Positions 50,858-59,802 of a stretch of 64,000 nt of DNA are shown here, piece after piece; position 1 is the first letter of the stretch; each line of letters opens with the position of its first letter. The notes below the pieces were generated by a model. The model was not told where the DNA came from. It did not search any database and saw only the letters and a list, made by a program, of their open reading frames with translations. The position numbers were made by a program, and so were the translations under genes. The DNA comes from UBA5486 sp036744795 (lineage in GTDB: Bacteria > Bacillota > UBA4882 > UBA10575): the NCBI GenBank assembly GCA_036744795.1, contig DAIOHK010000005.1, positions 1 through 64,000 of the forward strand. Reading direction: 5' to 3'.

Positions 50858-51934
50858 TTGTTGACTTATCGTATTACTTTAATTCCAGGAGATGGTACAG
50901 GACCTGAATTAACTGAAGCTACCAGAAGGGTTATTGATGCTACAGGTGTAGGGATCGAGTGGGAGATTCAACATGCTGGTATGGATGTAATGGAAAAGAA
51001 AGGAACCCCTCTTCCTGATGAGGTGTTAGAATCTATTCGCCGGAATAAAGTGGCTTTAAAGGGGCCAATCACAACTCCAATCGGAACCGGTTTTAGAAGT
51101 GTCAATGTTGCCCTCCGACATGCTCTTAATCTTTATGCTTGTGTACGTCCCTGTAAATCATATCCTGGTGTTCGCTCCCGCTATTCAGATGTAGACATTA
51201 CCTTAATCAGGGAGAATACAGAGGATCTATACGCTGGGGTTGAGTTTGATGAGGGGACGCCGGAAGCAAAAAAGATTATTCAAATGGCACCTGCGGGGAA
51301 AATCCGCGAAGATTCGGCAATCTCAATTAAGCCGATCTCCCGTCAGGGCAGCGAAAAGATTATTAGATATGCTTTTGAATATGCGAAAAAGAATGGAAAA
51401 CGCAAGGTTACTGCTGTTGCCAAGGCGAATATTATGAAATTTACTGATGGCCTTTTCTACCGGGTAGGAAGGGAAATTGCTAAAGAATATGAAGGTATAA
51501 TTGATTATGAGGAAGTTTTGGTTGATGCAATCTGTATGAAATTAGTTCAACGCCCGGAAAACTTTGAAGTTTTGGTTTTACCTAATCTTTATGGAGATAT
51601 TGTTTCGGATTTATGTGCCGGATTAGTAGGGGGATTAGGTGTGGCACCGGGAGCTAATATTGGGGATGAAGTTGCACTTTTTGAACCGACTCATGGTTCT
51701 GCTCCCAAATATAAAGGGATGAATAAAGTTAATCCTGTGGCAATGATTCTCTCTGGAGTGTTAATGCTTAGGTATTTAGGTGAGAATAAAGCGGCCGATC
51801 GTCTGGAGAATGCTATTTCGGAAGTGATTCGTGAAGGTAAGCAGGTTACTTATGATTTAAAACTTGATCGTAATGATCCAACTGCAGTGGGAACTAGTCA
51901 GATGGCGGATGCCATAATTGAAAAGTTAAAGTAG
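50858..51934 (+). CDS. icd: Isocitrate dehydrogenase (NAD-type)
   Basis: Oxidative decarboxylation of isocitrate to 2-oxoglutarate. 358 residues from TTG 50858 (GGAGAG upstream). ITLIPGDGTGPELTEATRRV, DITLIRENTEDLYAGVEFDE, KANIMKFTDGLFYRVGREIA and GTSQMADAIIEKL match the short NAD-dependent class. Isopropylmalate or homoisocitrate dehydrogenase is less likely because of the RENTEDLYAGVE loop. Monocistronic; no citrate synthase or aconitase nearby. Confidence 0.9.
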   Translation: MLTYRITLIPGDGTGPELTEATRRVIDATGVGIEWEIQHAGMDVMEKKGTPLPDEVLESIRRNKVALKGPITTPIGTGFRSVNVALRHALNLYACVRPCKSYPGVRSRYSDVDITLIRENTEDLYAGVEFDEGTPEAKKIIQMAPAGKIREDSAISIKPISRQGSEKIIRYAFEYAKKNGKRKVTAVAKANIMKFTDGLFYRVGREIAKEYEGIIDYEEVLVDAICMKLVQRPENFEVLVLPNLYGDIVSDLCAGLVGGLGVAPGANIGDEVALFEPTHGSAPKYKGMNKVNPVAMILSGVLMLRYLGENKAADRLENAISEVIREGKQVTYDLKLDRNDPTAVGTSQMADAIIEKLK

Positions 51935-51990
51935 TTGTCCACTCCAACAAGCTGGGGCACATGAAAAGATAAAAATCCAATTTAAGTTAT

Positions 51991-52220
51991 AATCTCCGCC
52001 AGATCAAAAGTTGTTTCTTGGTTTAGGTGAATTTCTTCAGGCATTCTAGGGTTCAGCTTTGGCTGAAATTTGGGCAGCCGCTTTATAGTCCATCCTGGAC
52101 AAAAAGCAGCTCGCGACCTCCTGTCGCTCGACCCAATTTCAGCCTCCGCTTCATCAAGAATGCTAAATGAAGAAATCTAATATACTTGCGAAACAACACT
52201 CTGACCAGGCTGGGCAAAGA
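51991..52220. repeat. MITE-like long palindrome, family A (reference copy)
   Basis: About 230 bp that can fold back on itself. Ends CCGCCAGATCAAAAGTTGTTTC (left, 51997-52018) and GAAACAACACTCTGACCAGG-CTGGGC (right) pair. The inner arm GGCTGAAATTTGGG (52061-52074) pairs with CCCAATTTCAGCC (52132-52144). The centre has small hairpins GTCC/GGAC (52089-52100) and GCGAC/GTCGC (52113-52127). Fills most of the 372-bp gap after icd. No coding potential. Confidence 0.7.
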
Positions 52221-52261
52221 ATAGTAAGAGATAATTTAAGAGTATTTCTAAGTAGGAAAAT

Positions 52262-52303
52262 AAAAAGGAAGACAAGGGGACGGTTCTCTTGTCTTCCTTT
52301 TTT
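52262..52303. terminator. REP-like hairpin and bidirectional terminator
   Basis: A 15-bp stem AAAAAGGAAGACAAG (52262-52276) / CTTGTCTTCCTTTTT (52288-52302) with loop GGGACGGTTCT. The 23-bp heart (52271-52293) is identical to 58335-58357. Its T run on the minus strand ends the M16 operon. Confidence 0.85.
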
Positions 52304-52306
52304 CAT

Positions 52307-53581
52307 TTAGTTACTTAAAATGTACGAAGGGCCTGCCAGAGAAATACAGAGTGAGGTTGCTATTCGGTTGGCAAGTTCTTTGCTCTCCTCTGTTGATACT
52401 TCTCTTAGGCTTACAAGCAAATCTTGTTCACTTTGATAATGGTCGGATAAAACCTGAAAACCAGCAATCTGTACCTCATATCCAGGTGTTTTCTTACGGT
52501 TTTCCAAATATAACTTTTCTCGCTGGATGAGGTATTCAATTCGAGGTTGAGGAATACCATCTGACTTTAACCCGTCTAAGATTCTGTTAATAATTTCTAA
52601 GGCAGACTCAATGGTTTCCGGAAGCGTTTGAAAGATAATCTTGATATTAGGGGCAGAAGGTTCAGTTAAGTAAGAATAATAAACCTGAACATCATAGACC
52701 AGACCGGATTGTTGCCGGAGAAGCTGCCATAATTCATCCTCTAAAAATTTTGTTAAGAGAAACCCAGCAAAGAAGGTTTTCTCTTTGATTTGGGGAGCGG
52801 AAAAACCAATAACGGCAGTACATAAGTTATCTCGGACCGGTGTAAAATTAAATTCAGGTTTCTTTTCGAACTTCTGAATCTTTTTGGTTTCTAAAGAAGG
52901 TTTTCCTTTCAAATCCCGGCCAGCCGGTTTTAGCAGGAAATCGGGAGGAAGTTTTTCTGAAGTGGCGATGATCAGATTCGCCGGGCGAAAGATTTCCCGG
53001 AACCAGTTATTTACTTCAGCAATATTCAAATTATTATAGTTAGGGCAATAGTGGTGAAGATAGGGGTGATCTATACCGTATAATTTTTCGTAAAACTTGA
53101 TTAAAGCAGTCTTTCCGGGATTCTTTGGTTCATTTAAGTGGTAGTTGATTAGTTCATTGCATAAGTCGTGGAGGAGAAGTGCATCTAGGCGAATTACTGT
53201 ATCAAGTTCACGGCAGAAATCAAGAAATTTTACCGGTGAAACAGTAAAATCAAAGATTGTATATTCTGGAAGGCTTAAGAAATTAACTTCTAAAGCAGAG
53301 GAAGCACGGAAGATATAATACAAAATTTCATTTGTTAATTTATTTATCCCGGCTTTATCCGGTTGTTCGTGGGCAGAACCGGTTTTAACGATCATTCTTA
53401 AAAAAGAAAGGGTCGTTCTTTTTTTTTCAATCGGTTCACGGAGAATAATGGTTAAACCGTCTTCACGGATTTCCGGTGGAGAAGCAGCTGTAAGCTTGGG
53501 TACAAAATTCAAAAAAGAAAATAAAATTAACAGTAATACTAGGGGTTTATATAAACGTGATTCTTTTTTCATTGCACTCAT
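52307..53581 (-). CDS. Secreted M16-family peptidase, inactive-type subunit
   Basis: 424 residues with a signal peptide (PLVLLLILFSFLNFVPKLTA). It has an M16 fold, but the HxxEH zinc motif is absent: the aligned position reads GINKLTNEILYY. The C-terminal region keeps the R/Y signature LLRQQSGLVYDVQVYYSYLT of the non-catalytic half. It should pair with the active peptidase 2 nt upstream, as in heterodimeric M16B enzymes. Envelope location is likely. It ends at a REP-like terminator. Confidence 0.85.
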   Translation of the reverse strand: MSAMKKESRLYKPLVLLLILFSFLNFVPKLTAASPPEIREDGLTIILREPIEKKRTTLSFLRMIVKTGSAHEQPDKAGINKLTNEILYYIFRASSALEVNFLSLPEYTIFDFTVSPVKFLDFCRELDTVIRLDALLLHDLCNELINYHLNEPKNPGKTALIKFYEKLYGIDHPYLHHYCPNYNNLNIAEVNNWFREIFRPANLIIATSEKLPPDFLLKPAGRDLKGKPSLETKKIQKFEKKPEFNFTPVRDNLCTAVIGFSAPQIKEKTFFAGFLLTKFLEDELWQLLRQQSGLVYDVQVYYSYLTEPSAPNIKIIFQTLPETIESALEIINRILDGLKSDGIPQPRIEYLIQREKLYLENRKKTPGYEVQIAGFQVLSDHYQSEQDLLVSLREVSTEESKELANRIATSLCISLAGPSYILSN

Positions 53582-53583
53582 CC

Positions 53584-54852
53584 TTATAAAGCTTTTACGA
53601 TAATTTTCAAATATTCTTTACCCGCTAAATATTTTTGAACAAAGTTTTTAAAATCTTTTACCATCAACTGATCAAAATTTTCAATATCTTCAGTGGTGAG
53701 GGCTGCTGGTTCAAAGAGTTGATTAGCATAAAACCCACTTGCCCTTGCTGGATCAGATTCAATTAGTTGAACCTCATTAAGTAGGCTTTTTTTCACAGAA
53801 GAAATGAATTTACTAAAGTTTTTAGCCTGTAGATACTGGAAATAACGATTAAGGTTTTTTTTGTGCCAGTTATCTAATTCCGGTGAGTATTTTTCTCCAG
53901 TTCCACGGTACTGGAAGACTAAATAATATTTTCCGGAGAGATGTAGCAGGGAAATTTGGTAGTCTATGGGACGCTTATTTATATAATCATACTGTTTTGA
54001 TTCGTATTCTAAAATAAGGGGGAGAGTTTTTGCAATTCGTAATTCCTTTGCATTAGGTTTATTAAGTTCGAAACCAAAAAGAACTTGATACTCTTCACCC
54101 CAGAGATAATCTTCGATTACTATTTCCTTATTAAATGCGGGGAGTAGTAATTGGTGGTCAATAATTTCTTTTTTTCCAGATTCAATCGGGATTTTTTTCA
54201 AGTAATCCTGTACTTCCTGCACTTTAAAATTGCCGGTAATAATTACTGTTAATAGTTCGGGACGGTAAAACCTCTGATGAAAAGCTAGTAAATCATCACG
54301 GGTAATAGAGTGAACTGAGGAGACCAGTTGATTTTGGGTTAGATGATTAAGATAAAGGTAAAAAGTGTTTCCCGGATAAGTTCGGATTACATTTTCGACG
54401 GAGACGATCTTTTTTTCTAAAATAAGATCTTCGGGGCGTAGTCCCGGTTTGAGAATTAGGTCCAAGAAAAGGCGGAAAGAGGGAAAAAAGGTCTCTGGTG
54501 AACTTTCCAAATAATACTCGGTCCGGTTAAGAGTGGTAAAACCGTTAAAGAGGTTTCCTTGCTTATCCATTAAACCGGGGAAATCTGATAAACATAAACG
54601 ATCATTTCCCCGGAAAATCATATGTTCCAAAAGGTGAGAACCGCCGCGAAAAGCGGGTGGCTCATCTAAAAAACCGGCAGGTATGATAATTCGGGCGGTA
54701 ACACTCTCTGCATCAGGTAAGACTTTAGTGGCCAAATTTAGCCCATTAGGTAGGTCTTTTATTTGGAAGGCTGAGACCTTACCTTGTACAAAGGTGGATA
54801 ATAATAGTATTAAGAAAAAGGTAGAAAGAATTCGATAACAGAGTCTACGCAT
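53584..54852 (-). CDS. Secreted zinc peptidase, M16 family, catalytic subunit
   Basis: 422 residues with a signal peptide (ILSTFFLILLLSTFVQGKVS). The inverted zinc motif HLLEH (His73, Glu76, His77) is present and a third ligand, Glu153 (KKIVSVEN), lies 76 residues downstream as the family requires. ADAESVTARIIIPAGFLDEP-type N-domain. It should cleave peptides or misfolded fragments outside the cytoplasmic membrane. Operon with the upstream calcium-loop protein (1-nt overlap) and the inactive partner downstream. Confidence 0.9.
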   Translation of the reverse strand: MRRLCYRILSTFFLILLLSTFVQGKVSAFQIKDLPNGLNLATKVLPDAESVTARIIIPAGFLDEPPAFRGGSHLLEHMIFRGNDRLCLSDFPGLMDKQGNLFNGFTTLNRTEYYLESSPETFFPSFRLFLDLILKPGLRPEDLILEKKIVSVENVIRTYPGNTFYLYLNHLTQNQLVSSVHSITRDDLLAFHQRFYRPELLTVIITGNFKVQEVQDYLKKIPIESGKKEIIDHQLLLPAFNKEIVIEDYLWGEEYQVLFGFELNKPNAKELRIAKTLPLILEYESKQYDYINKRPIDYQISLLHLSGKYYLVFQYRGTGEKYSPELDNWHKKNLNRYFQYLQAKNFSKFISSVKKSLLNEVQLIESDPARASGFYANQLFEPAALTTEDIENFDQLMVKDFKNFVQKYLAGKEYLKIIVKAL

Positions 54853-55640
54853 TATTTACCATCCTTTATTATAGTTAATTTTTCAGGAATAAACTGATAA
54901 TCCAGTTTTAGACGCTTACGAGATTTCAGCCTAACGGTAGCTGCTTCTTTAAGTTTTTTACCTTCTTGAGGTGCAAAATTGAGATCATAATCAGAATCAA
55001 AATAAATCATATCATCTGGATCATTGAAAGTTCCATTATGGTTGAGATCAACTAGAGCGACCGGGATCTCCTCCTCGTAATATAGAAGATTGGTAGTCAA
55101 CCAGGTTCTGGTCTTTAAAATCAAATAATCATCAAAACCTGCCCTTTGTAGGAGGAGATACGGGAGATCCATTTGTAAAGGGTTAATAAAAACCTGATCT
55201 TTAAAATGATATTCAACTTGAAAAGCTAAGGGTACCGGTGAGTAATAAACTTCAATCCCTGGATAACGGTCACTCTTAAAAATCTGGTACTTAGTTTCTC
55301 TACCATAGTCTTTATTTCCATCGGAATCGACCCAGATAAATTTATTTTCACCTTCAAGATCAAGTAGCATAGCATATTCTTTTGCTGGAGAGCCAAGTTT
55401 TACCTTTCCATAGTATAAAATATTAGCTTCCGTTTCTGGAGGAGTAATCACTTCCTGGTGATTCCGGATTTTAATCATTTTAATATAACATTTTTGGCCA
55501 GAATCTTCTTTTTCTTCTATATATGGGTTCCCAGTGTGGACCGGATGCAAGAGCCATTCTTGATCCATTGTGTTTCCCGTAACCCCGAGAGGAAAAGAAG
55601 AGAAAATTAGTAGTAAAGCAAGGGTTAATTGTAACAACAT
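54852..55640 (-). CDS. Secreted protein with calcium-binding loops
   Basis: 262 residues from ATG 55640 (GGAGG upstream). A signal peptide (LTLALLLIFSSFPLGVTG). Two Asp/Asn-rich loops, VDSDGNKDYGRE and VDLNHNGTFNDPDDMIYFDS, resemble EF-hand or dockerin-type calcium loops in a beta-rich protein. No enzyme motif. First gene of the minus-strand M16 operon, so it could be a substrate or cofactor of that peptidase. Dockerin homology is only in the loops, not the full two-repeat pattern. Confidence 0.65.
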   Translation of the reverse strand: MLLQLTLALLLIFSSFPLGVTGNTMDQEWLLHPVHTGNPYIEEKEDSGQKCYIKMIKIRNHQEVITPPETEANILYYGKVKLGSPAKEYAMLLDLEGENKFIWVDSDGNKDYGRETKYQIFKSDRYPGIEVYYSPVPLAFQVEYHFKDQVFINPLQMDLPYLLLQRAGFDDYLILKTRTWLTTNLLYYEEEIPVALVDLNHNGTFNDPDDMIYFDSDYDLNFAPQEGKKLKEAATVRLKSRKRLKLDYQFIPEKLTIIKDGK

Positions 55641-55890
55641 ATTATAACCTCCAACTAAATTTAAGAATGGCACAAGTGGTTAATTTAGAATTTAACCACA
55701 ATTACGATTTCGTAACTAATCGATCTATACCAGGGGAAACGATATTGTAAGTAAAAGGTAATTATGCAATTCCCTTAAATCTTAAATGTGGAAATAATTA
55801 TATAATTATATAAAAATATTCAATATCCTGCAGGAATTTTACCAAAGATTCCCGAAAGCAGAAAGAAAATAAATAAAAGGAGGCCTCATT
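55641..55890. other. Divergent spacer with repeat arms
   Basis: A 250-bp gap between the two halves of the envelope cluster. TTTCGTAACTAATCGATCTA-TACCAGGGG (55708-55736) matches the right arm of the family A hairpin at 35853-35882, and ATTATGCAATTCCC (55761-55774) is a family B arm. Confidence 0.5.
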
Positions 55891-57669
55891 TTGAAACAAA
55901 AAAGTAAATTAATTCTCCTAATTATGCTGTTGTTATCGCTCCTGACAGCAAAAGCAACTTTAGGCAATGAATATTTTCTTTTTGATGCTGAGAAAAACAA
56001 AATTAAATTTATGGGGGAAAATGATTTTGTTTTTTCGGAAAAGATCGATATGGCAAAGGTTCCTGATTTAATGATGCGGACGGATGATCCCCAAAAGTAT
56101 TTGGCGATCTATGGTCCAGAGACATCAAATGAATCACAGGAAAGTAAAGATCTTTTATCCGGCTTAGTGGAGTTAATTAGAGGTAAAAAGGAGGAAAAAG
56201 AAGATCGAGCCGGACAGCTTATCTTGTTTAATATCTCCAATGGTCGTACAGAGGATCTAGTAGATTTAGGGTATGCCCCCTTCAATTGGGTTTATACTGA
56301 AGATCATAAGCATTTTTTTATTACATATCGGACTACTCCGAAGAAAGATGCTAGCTATGAACTACTCCATTACAACATATCAGAGATGACGGCAGAGAAA
56401 CTTCCTTTATCTACGGAAGTAAAAAATGTTAATTCTATTACCCTTTCTCTTGATGATCAAACCCTCTATTTATTATTAGATAATCAGCGTAGAGTCATCG
56501 ATGTCTCCGAAACAGGCTTGTTAGGTAAAAAACAGGAAGTGCTTGGAACACCGCAGATGATGACCGTCTCTTATTCACCACTGAAAGCAAAGGCGACTCT
56601 TTCTGTAGAAAGTGCCCCTCTATCCCTACGGATGCTGGGAGATGAGAAGGCGGTTCTTATCAGTCAGGATTGGTCATTTATTTTACGGTCGCAAAATCAA
56701 GGTTTTAACTTAGGCAAGGGACAGATAAAACTGATGGATCTGAAGAATAACTCTGTTCTAGAGGAAAAAGAGATTCCCTCTGCCACTTCTCTATATTATC
56801 AGTGGTATAATGAGGAGAAAGTTATGATCCTTTATTATAAGGAAGCGGATGTCTTTTTATCTACCAAGTATAAATTTATAAAAGTAACTTCTTCCGGGAT
56901 GAAATTTAATGAGATTGGGCAAAAACCGGTTGATTTAGATTATCTCCCGGATAAAGATCATCTTTATATACTTACTGCTAAGGACCTTAAAGTACTCGAC
57001 TATTCTCAAGCTAAACTTCGGGAATATAGTACAGGCTCAAATATGTATAAGGATTTTGCGTACTATTTTTATCGGCTTCCTGATTCGGATTTAGCGGCGA
57101 TTAGTAGTTATGAAGATGGCAAAGTAAAGTTATTTGATCTTAACAATAATCTAGTATTGGATAAAACATTGTCTGGGCGACCCTGGGGAAAGGTAAAATA
57201 TTTGTGCAAAAGGTTATTATCCAAACCGATGAATGCTGAAACTCAGGTGGCTACTACCCAAGCGAACTCACAATTTTATATAGCTAACCGCAAAAGCGGG
57301 GATATTACAGTTTATGATCAGAATTTCGATAAACTCTCTTATATAGTGCCGCCTGAACCACCGTTAGGAATCTATCAGGTGAAACAACCTTCTCTCCAAA
57401 CACTTGTTGTAACTGGAAGAAAGATCTACAAAATCAATAAAAAAAATATAAACTTAAACACAATTTATGAATTTAAAAAGAAAACTCAAGATATTTGGCT
57501 ATTTGGGGAAGAAAAAAGGGCGATTATTCTCACACCATGGGAGTTTGTTGTCTTAGATGCTCAGAATCTACAAGTGCAGGATAAATATGAATTTTTCGTG
57601 AATAGTGCGGCCAAATATACTAAATTAAAACCAGGAGAACAGCGGTTCTATTTTATTAGAACTCTTTGA
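55891..57669 (+). CDS. Secreted beta-propeller-like protein, unknown
   Basis: 592 residues from TTG 55891 (AAAGGAGG upstream). A signal peptide (LILLIMLLLSLLTAKATLG). The rest is a series of beta-rich units of about 40-50 residues with recurring patterns (PDKDHLYILTAKDLKVLDYS, SYEDGKVKLFDLNNNLVLDK, FYIANRKSGDITVYDQNFDK), reminiscent of WD40/YVTN-type propellers but with no exact repeat. Probably a surface or periplasmic scaffold. The small beta-barrel gene follows after 53 nt. Confidence 0.65.
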   Translation: MKQKSKLILLIMLLLSLLTAKATLGNEYFLFDAEKNKIKFMGENDFVFSEKIDMAKVPDLMMRTDDPQKYLAIYGPETSNESQESKDLLSGLVELIRGKKEEKEDRAGQLILFNISNGRTEDLVDLGYAPFNWVYTEDHKHFFITYRTTPKKDASYELLHYNISEMTAEKLPLSTEVKNVNSITLSLDDQTLYLLLDNQRRVIDVSETGLLGKKQEVLGTPQMMTVSYSPLKAKATLSVESAPLSLRMLGDEKAVLISQDWSFILRSQNQGFNLGKGQIKLMDLKNNSVLEEKEIPSATSLYYQWYNEEKVMILYYKEADVFLSTKYKFIKVTSSGMKFNEIGQKPVDLDYLPDKDHLYILTAKDLKVLDYSQAKLREYSTGSNMYKDFAYYFYRLPDSDLAAISSYEDGKVKLFDLNNNLVLDKTLSGRPWGKVKYLCKRLLSKPMNAETQVATTQANSQFYIANRKSGDITVYDQNFDKLSYIVPPEPPLGIYQVKQPSLQTLVVTGRKIYKINKKNINLNTIYEFKKKTQDIWLFGEEKRAIILTPWEFVVLDAQNLQVQDKYEFFVNSAAKYTKLKPGEQRFYFIRTL

Positions 57670-57722
57670 TCTTTTAGATTTTACGAACGGCCAAGAATAT
57701 TAAAGGAGGGACAGTTTAACCA

Positions 57723-58319
57723 ATGAAAAAGATATCTACTTTAATTATTGCTTTGCTCTTAATCATACTAATTCCGACTCTGGCTTCAGCAGAGGATCAA
57801 TTTTACTCGATCGGGAAATTACTTTGGGGCGAAGTACACTCCAGTTCTGACCAACCGGATGGGGATTATAAAATTTCGCAACAAGGAATTAGATTAGCGT
57901 ATGATTTAGTAATGGAGATTACAGAAAACTGGGAGATGGGTTTTGGGGTTGGTTTTGAAGGTCCTCTTTTTGGTTCATTTAGCGATAATTTAAATGCTAT
58001 TCCCATTTATGTTTCTGGGAGCTTTTATCCTTTTTCTACAGAGGAAATATATTACCTTACTGCCCGCTTAGGTTTAGGAATAATACATTATGCTGATAGC
58101 AGATACGATTTTAGCAATGATGAGCGTTTTTTTGGAATTTATTATGCTTTGGGAGCAGGCTGTAGGTTTCTTACTTACCCTCGGATTAAGTTAGAGGCTT
58201 TGGTTTCTGTAAATCATTCTTCTGTAAGTTATAGCGGATATAATTATGGGGAATCTGTAAATTATGACGCTAAGATTTTCTATCCGAAGTTTGGGGTCAC
58301 GCTTGGGATTGGGTATTAG
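57723..58319 (+). CDS. Small outer-membrane beta-barrel-like protein
   Basis: 198 residues. A signal peptide (TLIIALLLIILIPTLASAED). Alternating strands rich in Tyr, Phe and Gly follow: MGFGVGFEGPLFGSFSD, PIYVSGSFYPF, YLTARLGLGIIHYAD, GIYYALGAGCRF. It ends FGVTLGIGY with a terminal aromatic. This fits an 8-stranded OmpA/OmpW-like barrel. Supports a diderm envelope. AAAGGAGG before the ATG. Confidence 0.75.
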   Translation: MKKISTLIIALLLIILIPTLASAEDQFYSIGKLLWGEVHSSSDQPDGDYKISQQGIRLAYDLVMEITENWEMGFGVGFEGPLFGSFSDNLNAIPIYVSGSFYPFSTEEIYYLTARLGLGIIHYADSRYDFSNDERFFGIYYALGAGCRFLTYPRIKLEALVSVNHSSVSYSGYNYGESVNYDAKIFYPKFGVTLGIGY

Positions 58320-58330
58320 ATCTAGGTAAG

Positions 58331-58368
58331 GATAGACAAGGGGACGGTTCTCTTGTCTATCTTTTTTT
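58331..58368. terminator. REP-like hairpin, copy 2
   Basis: GATAGACAAG (58331-58340) / CTTGTCTATC (58352-58361), loop GGGACGGTTCT, T7. Its 23-bp core (58335-58357) equals that at 52271-52293. Terminator for the beta-barrel gene. Confidence 0.85.
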
Positions 58369-58404
58369 AGTGAGTCACTAAGTTATTGTTGCGTTGCTTT
58401 GGGT

Positions 58405-58437
58405 AAGACAAGAGAACCATCCTCTTGTCTTTTTTTC
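58405..58437. terminator. REP-like hairpin, inverted copy 3
   Basis: AAGACAAGAG (58405-58414) / CTCTTGTCTT (58422-58431), loop AACCATC, with T runs. In reverse complement it differs from copy 2 at two positions of 23. It faces copy 2 and ends just before the convergent CapA gene's stop. Confidence 0.8.
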
Positions 58438-58438
58438 T

Positions 58439-59611
58439 TCAGAAGAGAGGTGGTTCCATCTGTTTAATGCTACCTGGCCATCCAAGGAGAGTTTTTTCTG
58501 TATCAGACCAGACTTCTAGCATTTTCTGGCGAATGGGTAGCGGTAGGGAGGGGTTGGTGATGACCTCTTTTGAAGGGATCGAAAGAATCCGGTATTGATG
58601 ATTTATTTTATAGACCCATAGGGGGAAACAGGAAAGAAGCTCGACATTAATACCGGGGTGAAAAAGGTTTTTACTAATCCGGAGCGAGAGCATTAAACCA
58701 CAATCACTATATTGCCAGCGTTGATTAGAAAGGAAGTTTCCCAGGGAATAAGCGGCAAAACAAGTTTTAAGGCGTTGACTAAAGGGATCCTTTTTTACTA
58801 CGGTTTCAAGTGGTCTGATTACATGCACGTGGCTCCCAAGGATAATATCAACCCCTAGTTCAAACAGTCGGTGGCAAAGTTGCTGGTCAGCTTCGGAAGG
58901 GTAAAGTTGATACTCTTTCCCAGTATGTAAGGCCATAATAATGCCATCTACGCCAGCCTGTCTCACCTGGTTAATCTCCCAAGCGAGTTTGGAGTAATCA
59001 AGGATATTAAGGATCCATCTCATATTGGCAGGCGGCTGAAGACCGTTAGTGATAGTGGTGTAGGAGAAAAAAGCGAGTTTAATACCATTTATTTCTGTTA
59101 TGTAATAAGGCTTTTGTTCGTGACGGCTCCGAGAGCCGGTTGACGGGAGATTAATGGATTCTAGATAAGATAAGGTGTTTTTGATCCCATTTACCCCTTG
59201 ATCCAGAGAGTGATTATGAGCAGTAAAAACCAGATCAAACCCAGCCCATTGGAGGGCATCGGCGATCTGGTAAGGAGTGTTGAAACGGGGGTAGCCGGAG
59301 TATTTATTTGCTTCTCCAGTTAGAGAGGTCTCTAATACTCCGACAGTATAATCAGCTGTACTTAGGTTTTCTCTGATTTCAGAGAAGATTGACCGAAAAT
59401 CATATGTATTCCCGGTTGGGCAAAAAGCGGAGTTAACTACAGGCATATGCATGACTAGATCCCCTACGGCTGTAAGGATCATGCTTGGTGGCGGCTGATA
59501 ATCAGAGCTGGTTGAGATTTGAATAACAGGCTTTGAAAGGTTAAGCCATAATAAATAGGCAATTAAAGGCAGTAGTTTTCCGATTTTAAGGTGTCGGTTA
59601 GTTTGGTACAT
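58439..59611 (-). CDS. CapA-family metallophosphoesterase
   Basis: 390 residues, GGGGTGAT before the ATG. A hydrophobic N-terminus is followed by the CapA/PgsA-type motifs: TAVGDLVMHMPVVN, GVLETSLTGE, FTAHNHSLDQGVNGIKNTLS and ILGSHVHVIRPLE. Linked to poly-gamma-glutamate capsule synthesis in Bacillus, but no capBC is here, so the substrate is unknown. Likely extracytoplasmic. Confidence 0.85.
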   Translation of the reverse strand: MYQTNRHLKIGKLLPLIAYLLWLNLSKPVIQISTSSDYQPPPSMILTAVGDLVMHMPVVNSAFCPTGNTYDFRSIFSEIRENLSTADYTVGVLETSLTGEANKYSGYPRFNTPYQIADALQWAGFDLVFTAHNHSLDQGVNGIKNTLSYLESINLPSTGSRSRHEQKPYYITEINGIKLAFFSYTTITNGLQPPANMRWILNILDYSKLAWEINQVRQAGVDGIIMALHTGKEYQLYPSEADQQLCHRLFELGVDIILGSHVHVIRPLETVVKKDPFSQRLKTCFAAYSLGNFLSNQRWQYSDCGLMLSLRISKNLFHPGINVELLSCFPLWVYKINHQYRILSIPSKEVITNPSLPLPIRQKMLEVWSDTEKTLLGWPGSIKQMEPPLF

Positions 59612-59746
59612 AAGGAATCACCCCTGAAACCTTGAATTGCCATAGCTATACATGAGAGTAAGCGACTACTTAATAAATTCTACTAAACATAATAGTTTTC
59701 CTTTTTTTTATTATTTTCAGGAACCGCATAATTACCTAGAAAATAC

Positions 59747-59778
59747 AAAAAGAGAAGCTTTTAAAAACTTCTCTTTTT
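59747..59778. terminator. Bidirectional terminator
   Basis: AAAAAGAGAAG (59747-59757) / CTTCTCTTTTT (59768-59778), loop CTTTTAAAAA. It can end the AEC permease transcript on the minus strand. Confidence 0.8.
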
Positions 59779-59802
59779 CCGGTATAAAAACAACCTTATT
59801 TC

